From Clostridia bacterium (GTDB lineage: Bacteria; Bacillota; Clostridia; Oscillospirales; CAG-272): a stretch of DNA of 64,000 bases. Numbering within the stretch: the first letter of the stretch is position 1; each line of letters begins with the position of its first letter. The notes under the pieces are model-generated. The model made no database searches. It saw only the letters and a list, made by a program, of their open reading frames with translations, and was not told where the DNA came from. Shown here piece after piece: positions 18,725 through 27,164 of the stretch. Made by a program: the position numbers and the translations under genes. The stretch is taken from contig JAFVVP010000004.1 of assembly GCA_017502135.1 (NCBI GenBank), forward strand, positions 107,290 to 171,289, written 5' to 3'.

Positions 18725-19155
18725 CAGACAAAAATATCAATGGAAACTGCTTGTTTTGCGGATTCTACAGCTATATCATGTGCAACCGCCTCGATAAATC
18801 CAAGTGTGTGGTTACTAATTTTTGATACAATGGTTTTAGTTTTCTCCCATACAGTCGACTCCTTAACAGTTTCTGCGAATTGATGTCCTTTCATTGTTAC
18901 ATCTATTATTACGCAGTCATCTATGTAGGTTGCTGCTTTGGGCTGTTCACAAGAAATTTTAATGTATTCGGATTCTTTTAATTTCAAAACTGAATACATT
19001 ATGTCCCTCTTTTGATATTGCTGTAATTCTTCAGATTTGTACATATCGTCTAAATCAACATATTCGCACTTCCAAATATATCCGTTTTCAATATAATTAA
19101 GATTATTGATGCAATATAGAAGAACAGCCCTTAAACAATCAATGTTAATTCGCAT
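18724..19155 (-). CDS. DUF2513-like protein, partner of the zinc-ribbon nuclease
   Basis: A 143-residue protein starting MRINIDCLRAVLLYCINN. The first two thirds look like a winged-helix fold, and the C-terminal part (VTMKGHQFAETVKESTVWEKTKTIV) matches the pattern of the DUF2513 family found in phages and mobile elements. The function is unknown. It starts 30 bases after the zinc-ribbon nuclease gene with no terminator between, so they are probably one transcript. AT-rich compared with the flanks. Confidence 0.6.
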   Translation of the reverse strand: MRINIDCLRAVLLYCINNLNYIENGYIWKCEYVDLDDMYKSEELQQYQKRDIMYSVLKLKESEYIKISCEQPKAATYIDDCVIIDVTMKGHQFAETVKESTVWEKTKTIVSKISNHTLGFIEAVAHDIAVESAKQAVSIDIFV

Positions 19156-19185
19156 ATAATCCCTCCCAACTATCTAATCGTAATT

Positions 19186-21279
19186 TTAATTTCTTCTCTT
19201 ACGACTTTCTTTTGCACACACCGGGCATCCGCTTCCTATGTTTCTATTGGCTATCCTCGCTTGCCACTCGTGACCTTTACTACACTTCCACCACACCTTT
19301 TTACCACTATTCAGTGTTATATCCATAGGAGTTAATTCGTTGTTTTTTTCAAAATTCCATTCACTTGCTAAAATCGGATTCACTGTTTGTAAATCATTAT
19401 AGCCTTTTGCAACTTTTCTACCGACACAATACGGACATCCACACCCACTGTTCCTATCAGCAATCGTGGCTTGCCATTCGTGATCTTTACTGCACTTCCA
19501 CCATACCTTTTTAGAACTATTAGGCATTACATCTGTTGGTGTCAGTCCGTCATTCTTTTCATAGTTCCATTCTTTCGCCAAAATAGGATTCACTGTTTGT
19601 AAATCGTTTCTGCCTTTTAAAACTTTTTGACCGGCACAATATGGACATCCATGTCCACTGTTTCTGTCAGCTATCCTTGCCTGCCATTCATGCCCGTTGC
19701 TACACTTCCACCATACCTTTTTATCGCTATTTGGTGTTATGTCCAGCGGTGTTAGTCCGTTGTTCTTTTCATAGTTCCATTCTTTTACCAAAATTGGATT
19801 GATTGTCTGTAAATCGTTTTTGCCTTTAATGACAAGTCGACCTGAGCAATGTGGACAACCATTTCCTTTGTTTCGACTTCCTATCGTAGCTTGCCATTCG
19901 TGTCCATTACTACACTTCCACCATACCTTTTTAGAACTATTAGGCATTACATCTGTTGGCGTTAGTCCGTTGTTTTTTTCATAGTTCCATTCTTTCGCCA
20001 AGATCGGATTCACGGCTTGTAAATCATTATACCCTTTTATAATTTTCTGACCTGCACAATAAGGACATCCACAGCCACTGTTTCTGTCAGCAATCGTGGC
20101 TTGCCACTCATGACCTTTACTACACCTCCACCATACCTTTTTAGAACTATTAGGCATGAAATGTTCTGGTTTTAAATTGTCATTCTTTTTATAATTCCAC
20201 TCTTTTGCTATTTTTGGATTTGAAAATAAAATTGAGCTTTCTTTCTCGCTATGCTCTCGCAAATTTTCTATATCGACAATATCTCTTTCTAAATCAACAT
20301 CAACATCCATTCCAATTATTTTGCTTAAAACATCTTCAAGTATTTGCGGCAAATCTTTTTGATTCTTTTGAACAATATAGTCTATGGATGTGTCATTTAG
20401 AGATAATAAACCTTCTCTTATTCTGTATAATTTAATTCCGTCTTTTTTACACTTCGAATTTTTTTCCAAATCATTTTTTGTTTTGCTTTTGTGCCAATAA
20501 TATCCATCATATTCAATACCAATTTTTTTGGAGGGTATATAAATATCTAATTCATAACCTTGTTCCCTATAGGAATGCACTACATCTAAACCGCTTTTTT
20601 GAAGATAGTATACAATGGAATATTCTGGAAATGATGTGCTTCGTTCAGAATTGCAAATCGGGCATCCTCTTCCGTTATTTCTACTCTTTATTACAGCTTG
20701 CCATTCGTGTCCTTTTCTACACTTCCACCATGCTTTATTGTTGCTATTGGCGGTGACATCTGCGGGTGTTAGCGCATTGTTTTTTTCAAAATTCCATTCT
20801 TTCGCCAAAATAGGATTCACGGTTTGTAAATCATTATATCCTTTTAATATTTTTTGGTTTGAGCAATATGGACATCCGCGTCCGCTATTTCTGCTGTTTA
20901 TCGTAGTCTGCCATTCATGACCTTTACCGCACTTCCACCATACTTTTATATTGCTGTTGGCCATTACATCTTTAGGTGTTAGTCCAATGTTCCTTTCAAA
21001 ATTCCATTCTTTTGCTAAAACAGAGTTTGCTGTTTGTAAATCATTATACCCTCTTAAAATTTTTCGACTTGAGCAATATGTGCATCCAGTGCCATTATTT
21101 CTACTGTTTATCTTCGCTTGCCATTCGTGTCCTTTGCTACACTTCCACCAAGCTTTTTTGTCGCTACCAAGAGTTAATATTTCGGGATTAAATTGTAGTT
21201 CATTATTCTTTTCCCAATCCCATTCAGCCATAAGTTGAGCGTTATCGCTCACATATCTTTTTTCTTTCGTTTCAGCCAA
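19186..21279 (-). CDS. Zinc-ribbon repeat protein with embedded Vsr/PD-(D/E)XK-type nuclease domain
   Basis: A 697-residue protein. The chosen start is a TTG 9 bases after GGAG; an earlier TTG touches the SD and is unlikely. It has eight repeats of about 68 residues of the probable zinc-ribbon (DUF4379) type, each of the form EWNxEKN...WWKCSxGHEWQA...GCPYC with Cys-His-Cys-Cys as likely zinc ligands. Three repeats precede and five follow a nuclease-like domain at about 215-320, which has YELDIYIPSKKIGIEYDGYYWHK and LYRIREG, the core of Vsr/DUF559-like endonucleases. It probably binds and cuts nucleic acid. A paralogue with six repeats lies at 45147-46805. The cellular target is unknown. Confidence 0.75.
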   Translation of the reverse strand: MAETKEKRYVSDNAQLMAEWDWEKNNELQFNPEILTLGSDKKAWWKCSKGHEWQAKINSRNNGTGCTYCSSRKILRGYNDLQTANSVLAKEWNFERNIGLTPKDVMANSNIKVWWKCGKGHEWQTTINSRNSGRGCPYCSNQKILKGYNDLQTVNPILAKEWNFEKNNALTPADVTANSNNKAWWKCRKGHEWQAVIKSRNNGRGCPICNSERSTSFPEYSIVYYLQKSGLDVVHSYREQGYELDIYIPSKKIGIEYDGYYWHKSKTKNDLEKNSKCKKDGIKLYRIREGLLSLNDTSIDYIVQKNQKDLPQILEDVLSKIIGMDVDVDLERDIVDIENLREHSEKESSILFSNPKIAKEWNYKKNDNLKPEHFMPNSSKKVWWRCSKGHEWQATIADRNSGCGCPYCAGQKIIKGYNDLQAVNPILAKEWNYEKNNGLTPTDVMPNSSKKVWWKCSNGHEWQATIGSRNKGNGCPHCSGRLVIKGKNDLQTINPILVKEWNYEKNNGLTPLDITPNSDKKVWWKCSNGHEWQARIADRNSGHGCPYCAGQKVLKGRNDLQTVNPILAKEWNYEKNDGLTPTDVMPNSSKKVWWKCSKDHEWQATIADRNSGCGCPYCVGRKVAKGYNDLQTVNPILASEWNFEKNNELTPMDITLNSGKKVWWKCSKGHEWQARIANRNIGSGCPVCAKESRKRRN

Positions 21280-21318
21280 CCAGCTCAACTCCTTTGCCGT
21301 TACTTCAATATCAATATA

Positions 21319-21346
21319 ATTATACTACATATTCCAACTTTTTCAA
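21319..21346 (-). promoter_or_regulatory. Promoter of zinc-ribbon nuclease island 1
   Basis: On the minus strand TTGAAA (21346-21341) and TATAAT (21324-21319) have a 16-base spacer, about 40 bases upstream of the start. Confidence 0.65.
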
Positions 21347-21480
21347 TAGTTGCACTGCTTTTTATAGTTTTGCTGAAAAGGAGGTCGGTAGTTCAAATTC
21401 ATCCGATTAGTGATGAAATCTTTTTATTTTAACTGTTTTGCCATTTTCAAAAAAGTGAGAAAAACGGCGAAAAACGAAGA

Positions 21481-21719
21481 AAACCCGAGAAAATCTCGGG
21501 TTTTCGGTGCGATATCTTTTTTGGTCGCACTAAGTGGCTCTCCGGGATTGGATTTGAAAGGCCCTTCCGAAAATATAGTCGTCTGCCTCGCCTTGGTGCA
21601 CTCGGCTTGCCATGCTCCTTATTTTCGTGAATCACTTCGTGAAAACGCCCCACCGCGGCGTTTTCACTCGCTCCCCCATGACCTCCTCTGTCGGTCATGG
21701 AAGGGAAGTCTGATCTCGA
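21481..21719. other. Non-coding block with hairpins between island 1 and yeiH
   Basis: No credible gene lies in 21350-21830. The block opens with a terminator-like hairpin (AACCCGAG/CTCGGGTT, about 21482-21504). It continues with further short inverted repeats (GCGGCGTT-rich and CATGACC/GGTCATG near 21675-21700) and ends at the right direct repeat. Open frames here lack ribosome binding sites and family resemblance. Confidence 0.4.
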
Positions 21720-21768
21720 CGAGAAACGAAAAACCACCCGATTGGGTGGGTTTTCATTTCTGGCAAGT
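21720..21768. repeat. Direct repeat, right copy flanking island 1
   Basis: A 49-bp near-identical copy of 18674-18724 with the same orientation and the same CCACCCGATTGGGTGG hairpin followed by TTTTCATTTCTGGCAAGT. The hairpin plus T run could also act as a terminator on the plus strand. Confidence 0.75.
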
Positions 21769-21878
21769 TGCACCGATTTAGATGTCGACACAAAACAATT
21801 CGATAAATTGAAGTTTATAATACCGTGTAACTCGCATCGGATAATTTATTCATTGCTCTCTTATAGTGTTATTTCTCT

Positions 21879-22913
21879 TTATACGATTCCCATTGCCATT
21901 TCTACCAACAACGCAACGACAACGACCAACGCCGAGATGATAAAACCGTGGATCATCGGACGGATACCGGCTTTCTTCATGCTTGAGAAGGATGTGTTCA
22001 AACCGATGGCTGCCAATGCACATACCATAAGGAATTTGCTTGCACTCTTGGTGCCGGATACAACAACGGCAGGAATTGGGAACACGCTTGCTACAATGGA
22101 CATTGCAAGAAATCCGAGAATAAACCAAGGGAATATCTTTGCAATGCTGAAATTTGCCTTCAGTTCGCTTCCGTTTTTGCTGTTTGCAAGAGCTTCTTTG
22201 CGCTTAAGACGGAGCTGCACAAAAGCAAAGGTAATAACGGTAGGAATAATCGCAAGGGTTCTTGTGAGCTTTACCATTGTGGCAAAATCACCTGCGCCTT
22301 CTGAGAAGGCATAGCCGGTCGCAACAACGGAAGAAGTATCGTTAACTGCCGTTCCCGCCCAAATACCGAATGCCTGATCGGTCATTCCCATCGCTTGTCC
22401 CATAATGGGAAACAATACGATCATTGCCATATCGAACAGAAAAGTAGCAGACATAGCATAAGCTACATCGTTATCGTCTGCATCGATAGTCGGGGCAATA
22501 GCGGCAATGGCAGAGCCACCGCAAATACCCGTACCGGCAGAGATAAGGTTGGAGAGCTTCCAATTGAGTCCCAACGCCTTACCGATAAAATAACCACCGC
22601 CAAAACAAGTAAGTAAAGTAAATATCATAACGGTAAGGGACATTTTACCTACGTTGAGGATAGTCGTAATATTGAGAGACAAGCCAAGCAGAATAATGGC
22701 AAATTTCAAAATCTTCTTGGATGTAAATTTGAGCCCCGATGCAAAGACTTTTGTATTCCTCAAAAAATGATTGAGGACCATACCGATGAACATTGCAATA
22801 ACGGCAGAGCCAATAAGGTGGATAGGCAGCAGACTTTCAAGCCAGCACGCAAGAAGAGCCACACCTACAGATAATATTATTCCGGGAAAAACTTTTAATA
22901 CTTTCATAAACAA
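21879..22913 (-). CDS. YeiH-family putative sulfate exporter
   Basis: A 344-residue integral membrane protein with about ten hydrophobic segments, matching the UPF0324/YeiH (PSE) family. Typical regions are GMVLNHFLRN near residue 40, SAGTGICGGSAIAAIAP near 128 and AGTAVNDTSSVVATGYAF near 187. The physiological substrate is not firmly established for the family. It is divergent from a LysR regulator with a palindromic operator between them, a common YeiH arrangement. Confidence 0.85.
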   Translation of the reverse strand: MFMKVLKVFPGIILSVGVALLACWLESLLPIHLIGSAVIAMFIGMVLNHFLRNTKVFASGLKFTSKKILKFAIILLGLSLNITTILNVGKMSLTVMIFTLLTCFGGGYFIGKALGLNWKLSNLISAGTGICGGSAIAAIAPTIDADDNDVAYAMSATFLFDMAMIVLFPIMGQAMGMTDQAFGIWAGTAVNDTSSVVATGYAFSEGAGDFATMVKLTRTLAIIPTVITFAFVQLRLKRKEALANSKNGSELKANFSIAKIFPWFILGFLAMSIVASVFPIPAVVVSGTKSASKFLMVCALAAIGLNTSFSSMKKAGIRPMIHGFIISALVVVVALLVEMAMGIV

Positions 22914-22939
22914 TCTCCTACTTTCACTTACACCTCTTG

Positions 22940-22968
22940 ATTATACTACAGTTTTGTGATAAAATCAA
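22940..22968 (-). promoter_or_regulatory. Promoter of the yeiH-type gene
   Basis: On the minus strand TTGATT (22968-22963) and TATAAT (22945-22940) have a 17-base spacer. It starts one base from the LysR-type inverted repeat. Confidence 0.7.
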
Positions 22969-22994
22969 ATTATCATTTATTATCGGATGATAAT
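22969..22994. promoter_or_regulatory. Inverted-repeat operator for the LysR regulator
   Basis: Perfect arms ATTATCAT (22969-22976) and ATGATAAT (22987-22994) have a 10-base spacer. A nested ATTATC/GATAAT palindrome lies at 22979-22994. The position between the divergent genes and next to the yeiH -35 fits a LysR activation and autoregulation site. Confidence 0.65.
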
Positions 22995-23015
22995 ATGAGT
23001 TAATTGGAGGTTGTT

Positions 23016-23867
23016 ATGTTAGATTACAGAGTGCTTACCTTCCTTGCCCTTTATGATGAAATGAACTATCGCAGAACGGCGGAAAAACTTAATATGACAC
23101 AGCCGGGTGTCACGCAGCATATTCATTATTTGGAGAATTATTATGGTGTGAAGCTGTTTGAGTATGATGGACGGACACTATCAAGAACAAAGAACGCCCA
23201 GCGGCTAAAGCGTTATTTTGATAGCATCAAGGCAGAGGAAGCTGACATCCGTGAAAAGTTTATGCCCACAGATACCGTTCATATGACCGTTGGTGCAACC
23301 AAAACTATTGGCGAATTTGTTATCGTGCCGGAGATTCGTTCCTTTCTGCAAGAGCCAAACCATACGCTCGATTTGATCGTTGATAACACCGAAGTTCTTT
23401 TACATATGCTTGAAAAGGCAGAGATCGATTTTGCTATTATAGAGGGTGTATTTGACAAATCCAAATATGGCTACCACCTTTACAAAAAAGAAGCGTTTGT
23501 AGGGGTCTGTGCAAAAAGCCATCCTTTTGCCAATAAGACCGTGACCCTTGAAGATATTTTTTCAAAGGACATTGTGGTCAGAGAGCCGTATTCGGGAACG
23601 AGAACATTATTGCATAATGCAATTACAGACCGAGGTTTTTCCCTTGACAACTTTAAGCGTTGTATCTCTGTCAGTAATTTTTCCGTGATCTGCGACATTG
23701 TGGCAAACAACGGTGCGATTACCTTTGCCTATGAACCTATCTCCCGATGCCGTGACGACCTTGCCACCTTCTCTGTTGCAGATATGCAGATTAGTGGTGA
23801 GTTTAATTTTGTGTATTGCAATGAACGGGTCGCAAGGGAGAAAATAAACTTGCTTTTCTCCAGCTAG
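23016..23867 (+). CDS. LysR-family transcriptional regulator
   Basis: A 283-residue regulator. ATG at 23016 has GGAGG 5 bases upstream, whereas an in-frame TTG at 23004 overlaps the SD. N-terminal winged helix: LALYDEMNYRRTAEKLNMTQPGVTQHIHYLE (residues 8-38). The effector-binding domain with two periplasmic-binding-like lobes spans about 88-283. It likely controls the divergent YeiH-type exporter through the inverted repeat between them. The effector is unknown; a sulfur-related metabolite would fit YeiH regulators but is inference. Confidence 0.9.
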   Translation: MLDYRVLTFLALYDEMNYRRTAEKLNMTQPGVTQHIHYLENYYGVKLFEYDGRTLSRTKNAQRLKRYFDSIKAEEADIREKFMPTDTVHMTVGATKTIGEFVIVPEIRSFLQEPNHTLDLIVDNTEVLLHMLEKAEIDFAIIEGVFDKSKYGYHLYKKEAFVGVCAKSHPFANKTVTLEDIFSKDIVVREPYSGTRTLLHNAITDRGFSLDNFKRCISVSNFSVICDIVANNGAITFAYEPISRCRDDLATFSVADMQISGEFNFVYCNERVAREKINLLFSS

Positions 23868-23913
23868 GAGCTATTCTTCAATACACAAACATTTAACATT
23901 TATAAAAACAAAA

Positions 23914-23956
23914 AAGGGGCAGACTTTACGAAATTAATCGTAAAATCTGCCCTTGA
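23914..23956 (+). terminator. Terminator after the LysR gene
   Basis: Arms GGGCAGACTTTACGA and TCGTAAAATCTGCCC lie about 50 bases past the stop. The T content after the stem is weak. Confidence 0.55.
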
Positions 23957-24045
23957 TATCTGTTGAATTTAGTTCAAGTCCTCCCCGAAAGCCGTTTTTG
24001 GCTTAGGATATCTATTGAGTTTCACTTGAAAAAATGGGATAAAAA

Positions 24046-24074
24046 AATCCAGTAACCGTTGTGGTTACTGGATT
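24046..24074 (-). terminator. Terminator of the tRNA-Leu/tRNA-fMet transcript
   Basis: Perfect 9-base arms CCAGTAACC/GGTTACTGG with a 5-base loop are followed on the minus strand by a run of seven T. Confidence 0.8.
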
Positions 24075-24107
24075 TCTTGCGCCGATATCTAAATCGGTTC
24101 GCAATGT

Positions 24108-24185
<78 letters not shown>

Positions 24186-24210
24186 ATATTCATACATTCG
24201 TGATGTAAAA

Positions 24211-24299
24211 TGGTGCCGGAAACCGGGCTCGAACCGGTACGCGATCTTCATCACACAGGATTTTAAGTCCCGGGCGTCTGCCAATTCCGCCATTCCGGC
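24211..24299 (-). tRNA. tRNA-Leu (UAA)
   Basis: An 89-nt class II tRNA with acceptor GCCGGAA/TTCCGGC, anticodon loop CTTAAAA (TAA anticodon), a long variable arm and encoded CCA. Confidence 0.93.
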
Positions 24300-24341
24300 A
24301 ATGTATCCGCCCGCCTTACCCATCCTCTCGAATGCTTATCT

Positions 24342-24370
24342 ATTATAGCACAAGGTGCGGCTTGTGTCAA
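24342..24370 (-). promoter_or_regulatory. Consensus promoter of the tRNA-Leu/tRNA-fMet operon
   Basis: On the minus strand TTGACA (24370-24365) and TATAAT (24347-24342) have a 17-base spacer; both boxes are perfect consensus. It is about 42 bases upstream of mature tRNA-Leu. Confidence 0.88.
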
Positions 24371-24421
24371 TAGGTTTTTGAAATATTTTAGATGGTATTG
24401 TTTGGTTTCTCAAAATTCGCC

Positions 24422-24450
24422 TTTACAAATTCGCTTGAATATGGTATCAT
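24422..24450 (+). promoter_or_regulatory. Probable promoter of the GDPD-like/miaA operon
   Basis: TTTACA (24422-24427) and TATCAT (24445-24450) have a 17-base spacer, 46 bases upstream of the start. Confidence 0.5.
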
Positions 24451-24496
24451 AATATAGTTAGACTGCATTCGACAAAACAGGGAAAGGAGGCTTTTT

Positions 24497-25165
24497 ATGA
24501 AGATAATCCCTTTTTTTGATTACGCTGTCTCAAAAGCCCCTGACCCCGTATCCATTCTGCACGATTTGGCGGACAGCAGTACAGGTGCGATCGTGTGCCG
24601 TGTTCGTCAGTCTAAGGATGGCGTTCTTTTTGTCTGTCAGGATCCGACACTGGCACGTCTGTGCCTTTGTGATGAGCGTGTATCGGATCTCCGTTTCGCG
24701 GAGATCCGTGCGATGATGCACCTCTGCAACAGACGCGTCTTGACGTTTGATGAGCTTCTCTCGTCGTACAACCGCTCAACGCCGCTCGTCTTTCACTTTC
24801 GCGGATTTCGCCCTGAAGCGAGCGTCGTTAGCCGTGTGGTGCGCGATGCACGGTTCTCCTTCGGAACGGACAGCGCTGAACAGCTCGGCGTTATTTCTAT
24901 GGGGTTCCCCCATCACCGCACCGTGGGCTTCGCCTCCCATTTGGCGGCGGCGGAGGTTATGATGTCGGCGGGGGCTTCCGTTTTGTGTCTCTACGGACGG
25001 GAACCGGCGGCGTATACTCCGGCGCAGATTTCTCCTCTCTCGGAAAAGTGCGAGGTGTGGATAGAGATCCCTGACTACGCAACAGAAAATCTGGATGATG
25101 CAATCCGCTCTGCGTTCGGCGTTTTCGCTTCAGGCGTTGTTTTGCCGGTCGACAGGATACAGTAA
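24497..25165 (+). CDS. Degenerate glycerophosphodiester phosphodiesterase-like protein
   Basis: A 222-residue protein with AAAGGAGG upstream. The order of segments follows a GDPD TIM barrel: VRQSKDGVLFVCQDPTLARL (compare TKDGVPVVxHDxTLxR), VSDLRFAEIRAM, VLTFDELLSSY and LVFHFRGF. The family's N-terminal HRG and the glutamate pair of the metal site are not visible, and the usual catalytic His in xxHDxTL is Gln. It may be a non-catalytic relative or have another activity. It is co-directional with miaA (44-base gap). Confidence 0.55.
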   Translation: MKIIPFFDYAVSKAPDPVSILHDLADSSTGAIVCRVRQSKDGVLFVCQDPTLARLCLCDERVSDLRFAEIRAMMHLCNRRVLTFDELLSSYNRSTPLVFHFRGFRPEASVVSRVVRDARFSFGTDSAEQLGVISMGFPHHRTVGFASHLAAAEVMMSAGASVLCLYGREPAAYTPAQISPLSEKCEVWIEIPDYATENLDDAIRSAFGVFASGVVLPVDRIQ

Positions 25166-25209
25166 GTGAGCGTTTATAAATCGCCGCGACGGGCGGAAAG
25201 GAGTACGGT

Positions 25210-26175
25210 ATGGCGGAGAAATTGCTCGCAGTATGCGGGCCTACCGCATCGGGGAAAACAGCGTTTTCCATACGCTTGGCAGATCGGCTGAACGGTGAGA
25301 TCATCTCGTCTGATTCGATGCAGATCTATCGACGTATGCAAATTGGCACAGCGGCCCCCACCAAAGAGGAAATGCAGGGAGTCCCGCATCATATGATTGG
25401 TATTGCCGAGCCGAGCGATCCGTTTTCCACGGCTGACTACACCGCTTTGGCGGGGAAGCATATCAGCGATATTACCGCACGGGGAAAATTGCCTGTTCTT
25501 TGCGGCGGAACCGGTTTGTATCTCGATTCGCTTCTCAGAATCTCCGCGTTTTCGGATGCGGAAGGTTCCTCTGAAGTTCGCGAGGCACTCAGCAATTTTG
25601 CACAGAAGGAGGGTACAGAAGCGCTCCACGAGCGTCTTCGCGCCGTTGATCCCGAGGCGGCATCTCTAATCCATCCGAACAACGTTCGGCGCGTTGTGCG
25701 GGCGCTTGAGATATTTGAGACGACCGGCGTTACAAAAACGGAGTGGGATCGCCGCTCGCTTTCCATCGAACCGAAGTATGATGCGAAAATTCTTGTTTTG
25801 AATTTCCGCGATCGTGAACGGCTGTATGAACGCATTGATCGCCGCGTATCGGTGATGCTCGACGGCGGACTCGAAAACGAAGTCAGAACGCTCTATGACG
25901 AAGGGCTGCTTGACAGCAGATTTATTGCCGCGCAGGCGATCGGGTACAAAGAGTTTATTCCGTACTTTGAGGGCAAGATCACGCTGGATGAGGCGGCGGA
26001 TCAGATCCGTCTTTCCTCAAGAAGATACGCCAAGCGTCAGCTCACGTGGTTCAGACGGTATAACGATGCGATATGGCTCTATCCCGACGAAAACGGGGCA
26101 GACGCCCCCTTGCGGGACGCTGACTCGCTCGTGGATGAAGCAATAGAAATACTCACAAGAGACGGATTTTTGTAA
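25210..26175 (+). CDS. miaA: tRNA dimethylallyltransferase
   Basis: A 321-residue enzyme that adds dimethylallyl to N6 of A37 in tRNAs reading UNN codons. P-loop GPTASGKT lies near residue 10, the DSMQIYRRMQIGTAAPT substrate motif near 35, HHMIGIAEP near 60, and the C-terminal region QAIGYKEFIPYFEGK and SSRRYAKRQLTWFRR is typical of MiaA. Full length; AAAGGAG precedes the ATG. Confidence 0.96.
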   Translation: MAEKLLAVCGPTASGKTAFSIRLADRLNGEIISSDSMQIYRRMQIGTAAPTKEEMQGVPHHMIGIAEPSDPFSTADYTALAGKHISDITARGKLPVLCGGTGLYLDSLLRISAFSDAEGSSEVREALSNFAQKEGTEALHERLRAVDPEAASLIHPNNVRRVVRALEIFETTGVTKTEWDRRSLSIEPKYDAKILVLNFRDRERLYERIDRRVSVMLDGGLENEVRTLYDEGLLDSRFIAAQAIGYKEFIPYFEGKITLDEAADQIRLSSRRYAKRQLTWFRRYNDAIWLYPDENGADAPLRDADSLVDEAIEILTRDGFL

Positions 26176-26217
26176 TAGTCCGGCTCAAACGCAAAGCGAG
26201 AAGGAGAAGATACGACC

Positions 26218-26940
26218 GTGAAGTGGACGGAAAATTATATAGTCAATATACACGACGCAGATATGAACGGGATCGTGAGCGCAAGCGGCATTCTCCGCTA
26301 TATGGAGGATGCAAGCAACAGACAGATGCTCGCACAGAAGCCGTCGTACGAGGAACTTTTGAGAGATGGCTATGCCTTTATCCTTAGCCGTATCGGGCTG
26401 AGTGTATACGCACCGCTTCACGCCTACGATTCAATTACGGTGGAGACGTGGGCGGTTGCGAGCCGCGGTGTCACGTATAACCGTTGCTATCGCATTCTCC
26501 GCGAGGGCGCGATTGTAGCGGAGGCAACGAGCGTATGGGCGCTCGTCGGTGTTGAGGACAGAAAACTCCACAGAGTAGGCGAAATACCGCTCAACTACTG
26601 GGAGGATGAGCCGCTGGAACTTGATCTGCCGGTACGCTTTAAGATTCCTTCGGAGGTTTCTTTAACTCTTCGCGGTGAGCGCACGGTTTTGTATCCCGAT
26701 GTCGATCAGAATCACCATATGAACAATACGAAGTACCCCGATCTGTTCTGCTCGTTCATTCCGGAAATGGAGAAAAGCCGCGTAATCACGTCCGTTCTCA
26801 GTTTTGTTTCGGAGGCACCGCTCGGCGAAACGCTCAAAATCTACTGCGGCGAGTACGACGGTATGTACTACATCCGCTCCGTTAAGGCTGACGGCTCGGT
26901 GAATGCTGAGGCGGAATTTATGCTGGAGCCGATACGGTAA
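26218..26940 (+). CDS. Acyl-ACP thioesterase (FatA/FatB-like)
   Basis: A 240-residue double hotdog protein starting at GTG behind GAGAAGGAG. The first hotdog has DADMNGIVSASGILRYMEDAS near residue 15, and the second has the conserved DQNHHMNNTKY near 162, as in bacterial PF01643 thioesterases. It would release fatty acids from acyl-ACP in the cytoplasm. It closes the miaA operon; a long-arm terminator follows. Confidence 0.88.
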   Translation: MKWTENYIVNIHDADMNGIVSASGILRYMEDASNRQMLAQKPSYEELLRDGYAFILSRIGLSVYAPLHAYDSITVETWAVASRGVTYNRCYRILREGAIVAEATSVWALVGVEDRKLHRVGEIPLNYWEDEPLELDLPVRFKIPSEVSLTLRGERTVLYPDVDQNHHMNNTKYPDLFCSFIPEMEKSRVITSVLSFVSEAPLGETLKIYCGEYDGMYYIRSVKADGSVNAEAEFMLEPIR

Positions 26941-26971
26941 CGGAATAAGTTTCCTTTTTGACTTTTTGAAT

Positions 26972-27032
26972 ACTCCTATGTGTTTTTCTCATTTAGCGAT
27001 GAAGCGGACGAGAAGCCTCATAGGAGTTTTTT
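26972..27032 (+). terminator. Terminator after the thioesterase gene
   Basis: Perfect arms ACTCCTATG (26972-26980) and CATAGGAGT (27019-27027) are followed by a T run. The 38-base loop itself pairs partly. Confidence 0.7.
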
Positions 27033-27089
27033 CTTAATAAATTCTTAATGTGCCGGTATCTTTTTTCTTAAATCTGTTTGTTGTATAAT
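27031..27089 (+). promoter_or_regulatory. Two-component operon promoter with TTCTTAA direct repeats
   Basis: TATAAT lies at 27084-27089 with only a poor -35. TTCTTAA occurs at 27031, 27042 and 27065, that is, at 11- and 23-base intervals, with the last overlapping the -35. This is the layout of an OmpR-family activator site and suggests autoregulation. Confidence 0.55.
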
Positions 27090-27164
27090 AGAGGCAGATA
27101 GGGAAAAGGCTCCGGATGAATATCCATTTCACAAAAGGCATGAAGTATAAAGCGAGGAAAGAGC

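Noticed and set aside
19186-21279. Regular roughly 205-bp DNA periodicity that might suggest a CRISPR or satellite
   Set aside because: The period equals the 68-codon zinc-ribbon protein repeat and stays in frame; there are no short identical repeats with unique spacers, and no cas genes.
25174-25629. Minus-strand frame antisense to miaA
   Set aside because: miaA carries all family motifs and an SD; the opposite frame has none.
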